Assembly: GCA_029582155.1 (NCBI GenBank) | Contig: CM055897.1 | Span: 5,736,661 to 5,800,660 of the forward strand | Length of the DNA stretch: 64,000 nucleotides | Direction: 5' to 3' | From: Panopea generosa | Lineage: Eukaryota > Mollusca > Bivalvia > Adapedonta > Hiatellidae | Part shown: positions 1 through 11,437 of the stretch, piece after piece | Layout of the letters: the number at the start of each line of letters is the position of its first letter | Numbering within the stretch: the first letter of the stretch is position 1 | Notes under the pieces: generated by a model | What the model was told of the DNA's origin: nothing | The model's database searches: none | The model's input: only the letters and a program-made list of their open reading frames with translations | Made by a program: the position numbers and the translations under genes

Positions 1-449
1 TGATTTAAGGTCTAAACCCACCATTGATTTTTGTTCTTTATTCTTTAGTAAATAATAAAAGTTTGAAGGCTTGTCATTCATAGAGAGACTCAAACGAAAG
101 AAGTGAAACTTACATTTTACTGTTTGTCAACCTCTGCACTATCACAATATGGTGAGAAAAGTAGGGATCATGTGTCATATAACAGATTGTTTTCTTTCCA
201 CAATAACCTTCAAACATTCTTTCATAAAGTGTTTGGTCCAATCTGGACACGAACCCACAACGTCAGAGGTCAGAGATATGTCATAACACGTGATTATTAT
301 ATCATTTAGGCATTATATTTACCTTTGGTAGTGATATATGATAATGGACGAGATGCGTCGTCATATAAACGAGGTTACCATGGTGACCGATTCGTCTGAG
401 GTACTGTCGTCTGATGACGGTTAGATTTTATTTTTAGTGTGACTATTTA
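1..449 (+). other. Left edge; possible terminal exon of a gene outside the window
   Basis: A TTTGGTAG acceptor-like site near 330 precedes a short open stretch. One frame ends DEMRRHINEVTMVTDSSEVL and a stop at 422. A second frame is also open, so the assignment is weak. Confidence 0.15.
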
Positions 450-1030
450 TTTCGGGTTTTAAAATGTCATTATTATCATTATTATTTTTATCATCATTAT
501 TATTATACACATACTTTTCCTTGAAAATCTTACCCAGAAAAATAATTTCATTTAAAAATAAAGCATTAACCTTCTAAAGTGTAACTCAGTTATTTTTATA
601 TGTTGTATGTCTCAGGTGTGTACAGCAGCTTAACGTGCAACGTAACTATGCGTCATTGAAACAGTTTACCATAGATCGGGTTTCACTAGCATATATTTAG
701 CTAGGTAACCGTTTGTATATCATTTATGGTTTATCTGACATTGGATAACAAAAAACATGTGCCTTTACATAGACGGGAAAAAACACTAGAAATGTCGGGG
801 CAATTTTATTTCCATTTAGTCGTCTACTAGTAGGATCAGGTGGTTCTGGACTCGATCCCCCGCCACGGCTACGTGTGATGTTTCTGGGCAAGATACTTTA
901 CCGGCATGTGCAACGTACTGGTATTACCCTGGAGGACTTCGAGCGTGATTTGTGTCAGTCGCAAGAACTTGTTTAACACTCGATGTAATCTAACATTAAC
1001 TTTGAATATTGTTTAAAGTTCATCAGAATA
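450..1030. repeat. Left end of duplicated segment (pairs with 12640-13310)
   Basis: Shared features in the same order are an ATT-rich run, CTTGAAAAT followed by an AATTACATTT-like stretch, CAGGTGTGTACAGCAG, and a SINE tail with GGGCAAGATACTTTAC. With the exon matches further right, this extends the paralogous segment to at least 6 kb. Confidence 0.6.
825..1010 (+). mobile_element. tRNA-headed SINE, family 3
   Basis: A degraded head (GGACTCGATCCCC) is followed by GGGCAAGATACTTTACCGGC and the family tail GTGATTTGTGTCAGTCGCAAG, AACTTGTTT. Tails of the same type occur at 13195-13310, 15875-16065 and 51575-51775. Confidence 0.55.
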
Positions 1031-1137
1031 TACTTTTACTTTCCACGTACTATATATGAAAACACCATGTCAACCGTACTCGTTCCATCTTTTGAACGGT
1101 TACAAATAAAATGTATTTCATATACATCGTAACTGGG

Positions 1138-1380
1138 GATCCTCCGTAGCAGAGTGGTTTAAGGCGCCGTTTCGAGATCTCTAACCGTTCACCACTAACG
1201 CCGTAGGTTCGAATCATGTTGCTCCAAAAACTTTATGTGAGAAAGTTTGCCAGTTACTTGCGAAAGAACGTTGGTTCTACTGATTCATTCTGAGGGTTTC
1301 CTCCACCAGTAAAATTATATATACCAAACATAACCTGAAATGTGTTAAAATGGCATTAAGCCCCATTCAAAATAATACAT
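1138..1380 (+). mobile_element. SINE with tRNA-Leu/Ser-like head
   Basis: The head GTAGCAGAGTGGTTTAAGGC and GTAGGTTCGAATCATG has a long variable region, as in tRNA-Leu or tRNA-Ser. It is followed by GAGAAAGTTTGCCAGTTACTT and a metazoan SINE-like end with ATGGCATTAAGCCCC. A tRNA gene is excluded because the 3' acceptor strand does not pair. Confidence 0.6.
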
Positions 1381-1851
1381 CGTTAAAACACCCAGCCGTT
1401 ACTAATATACCCCCGTTATTATTCATCTAGCACCGTTTTTACCGGAAAATCGCAGGTTTAAACGACGTAAATAAAATGTTGAGTAATAAATATTACATTT
1501 AAGATGTGGGTTATGTTGGTTTCAGAAAAAGAAAACAAAATAAAGATTGTGCGTGTAGAGGATCGTTTGACAGACATAGTTTGATCAGAAAATCAAGCTT
1601 ATACTGGGCTAAGCTCCGTTCACAAACAACAAATAAATACATAATTAACACGTATTGTTCCACAGATATACTTCTTGTATTAAAGCAATGTGTCCTTTAA
1701 AGACAGACTCTGACACAGACACACAATACTCTGGTACTTTATAAGCTGAAGAAGTGGTATGAGCTCCTGTAATAGGACCAATGTTGGTGTACTCGAGATC
1801 TAGGAATAATATCATTGTAAAATTGTAAATGTCATAACGGTTGACAGAGTT

Positions 1852-2402
1852 TTGTTGTCCGTTACTTCTGGGATAGTTAACGGGGTACCTCATTATTTTG
1901 CAGTTCTGTTGTCCGTTACTCCGTCCGGTAGACGGAGTACCTCATTATCGTGCAGTTTTGTTGTCCGTTATTCTGTTCAGTAGGCAGAGTACCTCATTAT
2001 CGTGCAGTTCTGTTGTCCGTTACTGCGTCGGGTAGTCGGAGTACCTCATTATCGTGCAGTTCTGTTGTCCGTTACTCCGTCCAGACGGCGGAGTACCTCA
2101 TCATCGTGCAGTTGTGTTGTCCGTTACTCCGTCCAGACGGCGGAGTACCTCATCATCGTGCAGTTGTGTTGTCCGTTACTCCGTCCAGACGGCGGAGTAC
2201 CTCATCATCGTGCAGTTATGTTGTCCGTTACTCCGTCCAGACGGCGGAGTACCTCATCATCGTGCAGTTCTGTTGTCCGTTACTCCGTCGGGTAGGCGGA
2301 GTACCTCATTATCGTGCAGTTCTGTTGTCCGTTACTCCGTCGGGTAGGCGGCGTACCTCATTATCGTGCAGTTCTGTTGTCCGTTACTCCGTCGGGTAGG
2401 CG
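1852..2402. repeat. 52-bp minisatellite, block 1
   Basis: About ten units of period 52, typified by GTTCTGTTGTCCGTTACTCC, GTCGGGTAGGCGGAGTACCT and CATTATCGTGCA. Open frames across it are artefacts of the array. TTCTGTTGTCCGTT also occurs in exon 2 of the right-hand unknown gene (16494-16507). Confidence 0.95.
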
Positions 2403-2467
2403 TACGTCTGGAGCAGCAGTTGTGGGTTGCGTTGCCAGTACAGAATGGCATTGTGGTTTTTTTTGGT

Positions 2468-2498
2468 ACTTGTGGGGTCCAATGTTCACCCCACAAGT
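2468..2498. other. Perfect 11-bp inverted repeat
   Basis: ACTTGTGGGGT (2468-2478), a 9-nt loop, then ACCCCACAAGT (2488-2498). It lies in the spacer between the two minisatellite blocks, next to T-rich runs. Confidence 0.8.
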
Positions 2499-2723
2499 GC
2501 GAAAACCCGTCCAAATGGCATTATGGGGTTAATTTTATTTTTTTCACATTTTTCTTTTACTTTTTTTTCACCTTTTTTCATTCTTTTTTAGTGTCATTAG
2601 GGTTGGATCTCAAGGTTTGTGACATTAAGGTTAGAAAGAAAATAGGTTTTGTTTTGTTTTATGAAAAAAAAGATGTTTTATAACATATAAAAACCGCACC
2701 CCACAACATCACTTCCAACAGAA

Positions 2724-2958
2724 CGTCCGGAGTACCTCATTATCGTGCAAGTCTGTTGTCCGTTACTCCGTCAAGTAGGCGGAGTACCTCATTATCGTGC
2801 AGTTGTGTTGTCCGTTACTCCGTCGGGTACGCGGAGTACCTCATTATCGTGCAGTTGTGATGTCCGTTACCCCGTCGGGAAGGCGGAGTACCTCATTATC
2901 GTGCAGTTGTGTTGTCCGTTACTCTGTCGGGTAGGCGGAGTACCTCATTATCGTGCAT
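2724..2958. repeat. 52-bp minisatellite, block 2
   Basis: Four and a half units of the same 52-bp repeat, separated from block 1 by 320 bp and directly joined to the decayed exon 2. Confidence 0.95.
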
Positions 2959-3467
2959 ATATCGGCTCACTTTTAATTCCTCCAAACTTCCATATTTGTC
3001 TTCATATGCCATGGTTTTCTTCTCTTGAGTAAAGCTTAATCGATCTCTCTTTACCCTGTTTTTGTGTAAACTGATTGACCTCTGCAAGAGAACCGTCAAG
3101 TAAGTCGCCTGACGACTGTGAACAGGTTGTTGCTATGCGAGGTGTTGATTCCGATACGTCTCTTTTGTCAGAAACGTGATACGTTTTGGTTGGCAATACC
3201 TTAGATCAGAGCTTGAACGTGAGTTTCTTTGCAATGTAACCTTTTCACATTGCCTTTTATGTCCAAATGTCTCACCAATAATTTGAGCGTTTGTATCATA
3301 GTCGTTATTAACATCTTGTTTTGGATAGTTCGATGCATCTTGACTTTCATGGTTATTTTCTCTGATGAGTAATTGTTCAGTGTTAGCCTCGCTGTAAGGT
3401 ACGATTGCAGGTCTGGTCTGGGATACATTACGGAATAAACCAGCTGCAGTAGAATATATACCAGCAT
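2940..3467 (-). pseudogene. Decayed exon 2 of the unknown gene, left copy
   Basis: After a TTTGTGTTTTCAG acceptor the frame reads AGIYSTAAGLFRNVSQ, then TEQLLIREN, parallel to the right copy's AAVYNTTT and DELLIENRE. Homology then moves to a second frame near 3190 (CSQSSGDLLDGSLAEV) and to a third near 3025 (YEDKYGSLEELKVSRYM), so at least two frameshifts are present. At its 3' end the exon merges with the 52-bp minisatellite that fills 2724-2958. Not functional. Confidence 0.75.
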
Positions 3468-3794
3468 CTGAAAACACAAATAGTGACAATACAAAATAGA
3501 TGACCGTTATTTATTTGGATTTCTACGTTACAATCGTTACTTAGTCTTATCAATAAATTGATGCACATAAACACTAGTGTAAAATTGTAAATTATGAACA
3601 TGCGATTACAGTTAATTACAATCAGACGCGATATCGTATATCGATCATAACGGATCCTTAGATAAATAGATAGACGTGTTACGGATTGAGCTAACCAGTT
3701 CCGTCTAAATTTAACAGTGATTAAGGAACCGAACATGTATACTTCTAAATGTAACATAAGTACATTTACGAATGTCGTATTGTAAACAAAGATT

Positions 3795-3870
3795 GTTTAT
3801 TGCTTGATGGGTTCGAAAGCGCTTCATATACGCTCTGAATTTACTTCGCAATCAGCAAAATTAAATGAGT
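3795..3870 (+). mobile_element. SINE family 2, 3' fragment
   Basis: GTTCGAAAGCGCTTCATATAC and TTCGCAATCAGCAAAATTAA match the 3' half of the element at 40690. Confidence 0.45.
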
Positions 3871-3890
3871 ATACACCCCACCCTCAACCC

Positions 3891-4023
3891 CACCAAAACT
3901 AACATAGCGCATTCTGCATATTTACATCGTATCACCAAAACTAACATAGCGCATTCTGCACATTTACATCGTATCACCAAAACTAACATAGTGCATTCTG
4001 CACATTTACATCGTATCACCAAA
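3891..4023. repeat. 42-bp tandem repeat, three copies
   Basis: Units begin CACCAAAACTAACATAGCGC and end TTTACATCGTAT, nearly identical. Confidence 0.95.
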
Positions 4024-4069
4024 TATGTACACACTAGGAACGGTTTATTTACTTTTCAACGTCCTTAAA

Positions 4070-5760
4070 TAATCCCACTTTTACAACATATTTCTACCGG
4101 CATGAAATTATTGAATCAATATTTGGTACACAGATTTACATTTATAGATCAGTTAATTCTAATAGTCTATTTATACTGCTAAGTAATATGGATTTATAAC
4201 ACATATATTCGAATATTATAAACAACCTCGTTTCCGAGGTTTGGAGGTGTTTGGGATGTTGTATCAATGATAACGTCGAGTTTCAGTAAAACAGTTAATG
4301 TACACGTGGTTTTATTCAGTGGATGTTCATATGTCACTTACAATCACTACAGGTTAATGCTTTGAAAACACTACTGTACATATATTATAAATACTATTAA
4401 TATGCAAAAGATATAAAATGGCAAGATATTGATTTTAGTTTTTTGGCAACAAAAAATTCGATGATGTTATTAATAATATACGGTTTTCTGCAAAGTATTA
4501 TATATTTAAACAAAGATTAAAATATTCAGAGTCTGAGATAATACAGTTCAAAAAATACTTTAGGACACAATACAACATAGGAAGAGATGTATCGCTCAGA
4601 AAAAACTTAGAAGTACAAAAATTCGAAAACATGTGGACTCCATAAATGAGCATTCTAGATTGATGTAAACACTTAAACATATTTAACATACCATAGTATA
4701 AGTCTATAGGTGTATGTATATATTATATATATATATGTGTGTGTATGTTTACAGATGTACACATTTGTTTTATGATGTATATATATAATATAACTTCATG
4801 TTCCATAATTTTCCATGAAAACCATTAACACTTACTTCCGATCTGATCTTAAAAATTGCATATAAATTGTTGTTTATATTTAAAAGATTATGTATATAAA
4901 TTAAAAAAAACGTAAACCCAATACATACAAAATGAATAGATTATACTATAGATTTTTTTCCCCAGAATGATATATATCCTTTTTGAATAACAAAGGATAC
5001 AAAGACAAATTTGTGCAGAATGTTTTCATGAATCATTTAAAACAGTTTGCTATATATATTTATGTATACATGTAAGTGAAAACCTATATGGTGCATTCTA
5101 TTTCTTTTGCGTTTCATGTTTTTACAACATCTTTTTTTTTATTAATTTCATAGGCAGTAAATTGACATTAAATAAATATTTACATCTACAAAAATGAATT
5201 CACTTTTGTAGAGACAATTTTCATTTTTATGCTTTTTGATGTATTTTGAAGGTTTCCTATTGCATTAGATGTGATAATTCCATTGTTAAATGTAAAAAGC
5301 AACATAATTAGAAGACGAATTATAAACAAAAAGGGTCAAGAATATTTTTTAGAATTTGATATTCTTAACTGTATGTTGTTGTTTGTTTTGTTGTTTTTTT
5401 TTTGCTGTTATTCGTTTTACTTTTTTCTATTAACTTTCTAAAACACGAAAAAAAACAACAATCAAAACATTGATATACTGCCTCCAAAATTGACACTAAC
5501 TTTATAGCATCATATGGTATAATCCAATATTATCCATTATTCAAATAATATAATTAAAATAAGATATTTTCTGAAGAAAATATGTTATTTATATATATAA
5601 ATACTTTACATGCTGTTAATTGAAATTGTATTAGCATATTGTAATACCTCATGTATTAGAGAATGAAAATAAAAATTACAAAAAATACTATTAATATGTC
5701 CACATAAAAGTAAAATTGACAATTTTACTTGAAAATGTTGTTTTGCTTTGATATTACAAA
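4070..5760. other. AT-rich, no gene seen (intron of the left relic)
   Basis: Between the two exon relics. TATA runs near 4710 and 4780 and poly-T near 5390; no coding signal. Confidence 0.5.
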
Positions 5761-5866
5761 TACCTGTCCGCTTTTTGCAATATCCGTCTTTATTTTTACA
5801 CTGCTCTTCTTTGCTGTTGCCTTGATTATGTCTGCGATCAAATCATCGATATTTCGTTCTTCACTG

Positions 5867-6274
5867 CGGGCCGCCTAAAGGCGGGCCGCATTATTTAATA
5901 CGGGGTTAAAAAGTTCCTCAGATTGCTTTACATTGGTTCACATTTTGTACTGAAAGTACGTGATATTGAAGACTAAAATAAAATAAGATCAGACACAGTC
6001 TATTTTTTTTGCTAGACTGCTTTAATACTTATTACGAAGGTAGTTTCGTATCTTTTTGTATGTAAAATTTTAGACACAATCTAATTATTTTATTCGTACA
6101 CTAACCAGTTCGTACCCCTTAGGCGATTTTTAAAACCTTCGATTCTTCAGTATTTCCTAATAATTTATTTCCGGATTAGTTTTACATGTTGTAAATACTT
6201 TATTTCAACAATTTATCACCATTTCATCTTTGTTCTAAATTTCCTCGTAGTATACTTCTGTATGGATGTATAGG

Positions 6275-6359
<85 letters not shown>

Positions 6360-6440
6360 ATTGAGGATAATTAAGTAAATAACTATGCGAATCGTTATAT
6401 CTCTTAAAGAGTGGTTTTAGGCCCGCTGTGATACTTTGTA
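5867..6440. mobile_element. Insertion splitting the exon 1 relic, probable non-autonomous element
   Basis: The insertion lies exactly between two adjacent pieces of exon homology. The left end is GCGGGCCGCCTAAAGGCGGG (a compact hairpin around GCCTAAAGGC). The right end, read inward on the minus strand, is GTGATAC...GTATCACAGCGGGCCTAAAA. Both ends share GCGGGCC followed by CTAAA or TAAA, so short terminal inverted repeats are plausible. It has no coding capacity. An imperfect AGAGAAC/GAAGAAC pair flanks it. Confidence 0.4.
6277..6356. repeat. (GT)n microsatellite
   Basis: About 38 uninterrupted GT units, inside the insertion that splits the exon 1 relic. Confidence 0.98.
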
Positions 6441-6607
6441 TCACAGTTCTCTTGTTCCCACTTGTGTCTCTTTCCGGATCCATTCCGTAACATTACACTC
6501 TTTCCTAACCGAGATACAGTTAAGATTTCCGATTATTAAACAACTACCTTTCAAAATTGGGTTGTGTTGAAACTGACATAGGTTTCTTATATACTATTTA
6601 TCTATAG

Positions 6608-6643
6608 CGACGTCGTTGCTCAGTAAAGTGACGTCACTGACGT
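6608..6643 (-). promoter_or_regulatory. CRE-like cluster upstream of the left exon 1 relic
   Basis: CGACGTCG (6608-6615), TGACGTCA (6629-6636, within the palindrome GTGACGTCAC) and a half site TGACGT (6638-6643) occur in the same order as in the right copy. TGACGTCA is the consensus bound by CREB/ATF bZIP factors. Confidence 0.4.
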
Positions 6644-6649
6644 ACATAG

Positions 6650-7950
6650 CATTCGGCTTCCGTCGCCGCAGTCGGATGTGCGCAAACGTCGGTTGAAGTA
6701 TATTTTATGGTGATATTAAATAAAATTCTGTTCTGTTTTGTTCTGTTCTGATATTACTACAGTTCACTTGGTAACTCTCTGCGTAGTTTTTCTGTATCCG
6801 ACAGTTTCTGATGACCTTTCTTCAGGCATACAAATTGTTGTGATTGATTCATATCCGCTGATTCGAGGTGTTGTTCACATGACTCAATTTCTATAAGGGA
6901 GATGTCCATAGCTTCCAAGGTTTTATTTATTTTGTCGGTAAGAGCTTTAATATATTATTCAAATATGTTTATTGTTGCTTTCTCCAATTGATCTAGGGTC
7001 GTATTAACTTTTCTTTGTTCTTCACCAAAGCGACAGTTTTGTCTTTGTCGACCTATTCGGTGTCGCTTTGTCGAGATTGAACAAAATCTTTGAAACAAAG
7101 CTTAACTTTTGTGAGATCTGTCTTGAGCCGGGTAATATCACCTTCGTTATAAATGTTGTCTATTTCTGCGGGAATGTAGACCACATCTATACATGACGGC
7201 CTGGAAGCGGTTCAATATGTTGTGATAAATTGTTTCGTTAAAGAAAATTAAAGGGTACACTTTTTTTAAAATGCGACATTGTTTCAGATATAGTACTATT
7301 ACATTGAAATATACAACAAAACCTTGGATAAGTGTTTTCTGTATTGGTAGATTCGCATACCAATATATACAAAACATGCCAATGTATATAAAACCTGTAA
7401 ATGTACTGTATTTGCTGTAATTTCGGATTGTTGCCCTGTATGTATATTTTAAAATCATCAACCCAATGGTCACAGTTAAGAGAAACTGGCAATGATAGAA
7501 TAAAATGAAATTCTAAATATCGAATGTACTAATGCTTGTTTACCAATATAAATTTTGTAGATATGTGTCCAAATTTGGACCCACCAATCTCCCTCCTCCA
7601 TCCCCGCTGTACACACACACGCACACAAGTACGCACGCACGTATGCAGGTATGCATGTTCACAGACACACAAACACATATCATGAGTTCAACCAGGAGTT
7701 ATAACTGATCTGTGACAATAAAACTCGACTTTATATCTGCCATAAGATTTTATGACGAAATAACACCCAAACCATAATTCCTACTTTCTAAACTCACGTT
7801 CAAGACATAACTTAGCTGATATCAATTATGTACTGTTTATACCATTTTCCTTAAATTATGCATACATTTTTTTCATGTTTTTTGTTTTTATCTTCCAAAC
7901 TGTTTCGCTTTTTGAAATTTATTATAATGTTAAATTTCTGACTACTTATT
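6650..7950. other. No gene recognised
   Basis: TTCTGTTTTGTTCTGTTCTG is a short repeat at 6728. A CA-rich patch lies near 7610. Open frames are short and have no coding character. Confidence 0.5.
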
Positions 7951-7954
7951 TACC

Positions 7955-8152
7955 ACACTCACTCACTCACTCACTCACTCACTCACTCACTCACTCACTC
8001 ACTCACTCACTCACTCACTCACTCACTCACTCACTCACTCACTCACTCACTCACTCACTCACTCACTCACTCACTCACTCACTCACTCACTCACTCACTC
8101 ACTCACTCACTCACTCACTCACTCACTCACTCACTCACTCACTCACTCACTC
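7955..8152. repeat. (CACT)n microsatellite
   Basis: About 49 perfect tetranucleotide units. Confidence 0.98.
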
Positions 8153-8712
8153 CTCCGTTGTGATCATTTACATATCCTTGTTATTGTATTTCAAAACCTC
8201 TGTTAAAGGGACACACTGCAATGTTGAAATCGATTATACTCATGTTCCCATATATTCAATCATGAGGAGAAACTTCTTTTTTAAAACACTGTGAATATAT
8301 TCACAAAATTTCTGGCGGCAGGTTAGTTTTGAAAGTATTAGTATTAATAATACTCCTGGATACGTTCGTCGGAAACTCTCACCTTCCGAGTATTTAATGG
8401 CCTTCCATAAATGGCACATCTCCGTGAATCTGGACATACATACTACAATAAAAATCTTCGCAGTTTATACAATACTTTGTAGCTTCCCTATTCCTATTCT
8501 TTTTCGTGCATGTCACGCAAGTATAATTAAATATTTCATATATTTCATCTGACGGTCCCTAGATGGTAGGCCCCAAATTTCCTGAAGTCGCCATATTGTT
8601 TGCCTCGGTTTTACGTATACACGTATACAGTGTTATCGTAATGAGATATTGTTAGCTCGTATATATTGATTTGGTTGTCCTAAAGTAGACTACTTTATCA
8701 TAAATGTCAATA

Positions 8713-9006
8713 TGACTGATTCAAGGGAGAGTAATGCTACGGATCCAGGGGAGAGTAATGCTACTGAATCAGGGGAGAGGAATGCTACTGAATCAGGGGA
8801 GAGTAATGCTACTGACCCAGGGGAGAGTAATGCTACTTAATCAGGGGAGAGGAATGCTACTGATCCAGGGGAGACTAATGCTACTGAATCAGGGGAGAGG
8901 AATGCTACTGATCGAGGGGAGAGGAATGCTACTGATCCATGGGAGAGGAATGCTACTGATCCATGGGAGAGGAATGCTACTGATCCATGGGAGAGGAATG
9001 CTACTA
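8713..9006. repeat. 24-bp tandem array
   Basis: About twelve units typified by GGGAGAGGAATGCTACTGAT plus CCAT or CAAG. A period divisible by three keeps a false ORF open. Confidence 0.95.
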
Positions 9007-9389
9007 CCGCGACCCTTAACTACTACACTCTTACATGTAATGTTGGCAAGTATAGTACTCTCCGAATCTAGATCCAGTATTCGACCTTCTTCCTTTTAAA
9101 AAAAATCTGTTATTCTCGAAATTTATGTAAACATAATTGGCATTGAATAATAAAAAAACATTGTCTGTTATTATTACATGCGTTAATCACTATTAAAGAC
9201 ACGTCTTACAACTGTTCAGTTACTCAAACACAGTGTCTGATTCTCAGGTAAGAAAATTATGACATTTCGGTGCTGCTAGTCTCTAAAGCTGTCCCCGACA
9301 GCATTGTTGCAGAATTAAACACTTATAATAGATTTCAAATTCTCACGGAAGGCGCCCTGTCGGCACTTTTTATCCCGACTTCCGTACAT

Positions 9390-10447
9390 GTGCTTGGTGT
9401 ACATGTGTATAATGTACATGTGTATAGTGTACATATGTATAGTGTACATGTGTATAATGTACATGTGTATAGTGTACATGTGTAAAGTGTACATGTGTAT
9501 AGTGTACATGTGTATAATGTACATGTGTATAGTGTACATATGTATAGTGTACATGTATATAGTGTACATGTGTATAGTGTACATGTGTATAGTATTCAAG
9601 TTTATTGTGTACATATGTATAGTGTATATGTGTATAGTTAACATATGTATAGTGTACATGTGTATTATGTACATGTGTATAGTGTACATATGTATAATGT
9701 ACATATGTATAGTGTACATGTGTATAATGTACATATGTATAATGTACATGTGTAATAGTGTACATATGTATAATGTACATATGTGTAATGTACATATGTA
9801 TAGTGTACATTCGTATAATGTACATATGTATAGTGTACATGTGTACAGTGTACATTATGTCAAATGTACATATGTATAATGTACATATGTATAGTGTACA
9901 TGTGTTAAGTGTACATGCGTTTAGTGTACATGTGTATAGTGTACATGTGTATAGTGTACATATATATAGTGTACATATGTACAGTGTACATGTGTATAGT
10001 GTACATGTGTACAGTCCACATATGTAAAGTGTACATATGTATAGTGTACATGTGTATAATATACATGTGTATAGTATACATGTGTATAGTGTACATATGT
10101 ATAGTGTACATATGTATAGTGTACATATGTATAGTGTACATATGTATAGTGTACATATGTATAGTGTACATATGTTAAATGTACATATGTATAGTGTACA
10201 TATATATAGTGTACATGTGTAAAGTGTATATATGTCAAATGTACATATGTATAGTGTACATATATATATATAGTGTACAGATGTATAGTGTGCATATGTA
10301 TAGTGTACATATGTATATTGTATATGTGTATAGTGTACATATGTCAAATGTACATATGTATAGTGTACACATATATATATATACATAGTGTACATATGTA
10401 TAGTGTACATGTGTATAGTGTACATATGTCAAATGTACATATGTATA

Positions 10448-10480
<33 letters not shown>

Positions 10481-10582
10481 GTGTACATATGTATAGTGTA
10501 CATGTGTATAGTGTACATATGTATAGTGTACATGTGTATAGTGTACATATGTCAAATGTACATATGTATAGTGTACATATAT
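9390..10582. repeat. 15-bp satellite array, partly palindromic
   Basis: Roughly 75 units of GTGTACATGTGTATA or GTGTACATATGTATA, with TCAAAT variants and short (TA)n runs near 10260, 10370 and 10460. Every unit contains the self-complementary TGTACA. The 15-nt period leaves frames open on both strands; these are not genes. Confidence 0.95.
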
Positions 10583-10584
10583 TC

Positions 10585-11299
10585 TTTACCAAGTTTGGAT
10601 TGAGTGCCACTACAATAACAGCATAGCTTTAAATGCAAATGTTAACCTTTATAACAATTGTGTAGACAATGACATCGAGTTTTGCTTTGATTGGAATACT
10701 GAGACTATTTTCAAACCCTATTTTGTTACATAGTTAGAAACCATGTGTAGATCAATACACCTTTAAGATATATTATAAATATATAAAAATTTATTCAGCT
10801 GCATACTTGTATGTACATGATCTCTTTAAACTGTACGGTCACCTATGGCAGAGATTGCGACACACAAAAGTCAAACCTGTGAAAGCGGTCACCTCTATTA
10901 AGCAACCAATTGATTCTGTATGACACATATACATATACGGAGTTATTATTACAAATATTTGTGTCTGTGATATACGGTGTTAAACTGTGTTTGTTCATTG
11001 TATGTGTAGTTCATTAAGAGTGTCATTGTAGATTAGTGTTTGAGTTAAATGGACACCCCTCTCTAATAAAGGCAGTCATTCACTCATCCATTCATTCGTT
11101 CGTTCGTGCATTATTCGTTCGTAAATTCGTTCGTACTGTAAATACTAATAATCTGTATTTTGTGACACCTATTCTACAAAATATGCGTTACAGTTTTACA
11201 CATATTATAATGTTATGTAATATTTGGAAGAATTTTTATTTCGCTATGTTATGTGATATATTTCCAATGTCTCGTTTTTCAAAAAAAAAAATTAATTTT

Positions 11300-11337
<38 letters not shown>

Positions 11338-11368
11338 ATCTGTCTTTCTCTCTCTATTTCTTTCTCTC

Positions 11369-11437
<69 letters not shown>

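Larger units (their letters stand above)
5764..6533 (-). pseudogene. Decayed exon 1 of the unknown gene, left copy, split by an insertion
   Basis: Two pieces match the right copy's exon 1. Positions about 6441-6533 correspond to the region from MENLNC to WIRKETKVG; the ATG is lost and there are stops, but EWIRKETQVG is readable. Positions 5764-5866 read ERNIDDLIADIIKA and end at a GTATTT donor. The 570 bp between them are foreign and include a (GT)n run. The upstream region with TGACGTCA is conserved. Confidence 0.7.

Noticed and set aside
7875..8294. 139-codon ORF with a Thr-His-Ser-Leu repeat
   Set aside because: Product of the (CACT)n microsatellite.
7955..9006. CRISPR-like array
   Set aside because: Neighbouring microsatellite and 24-bp array have no unique spacers, and the genome is eukaryotic.
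9315..10626. Overlapping ORFs of up to 351 codons on both strands (His/Tyr/Thr/Val-rich)
   Set aside because: They are translations of the 15-bp array; no splice or start context and no non-repeat sequence.
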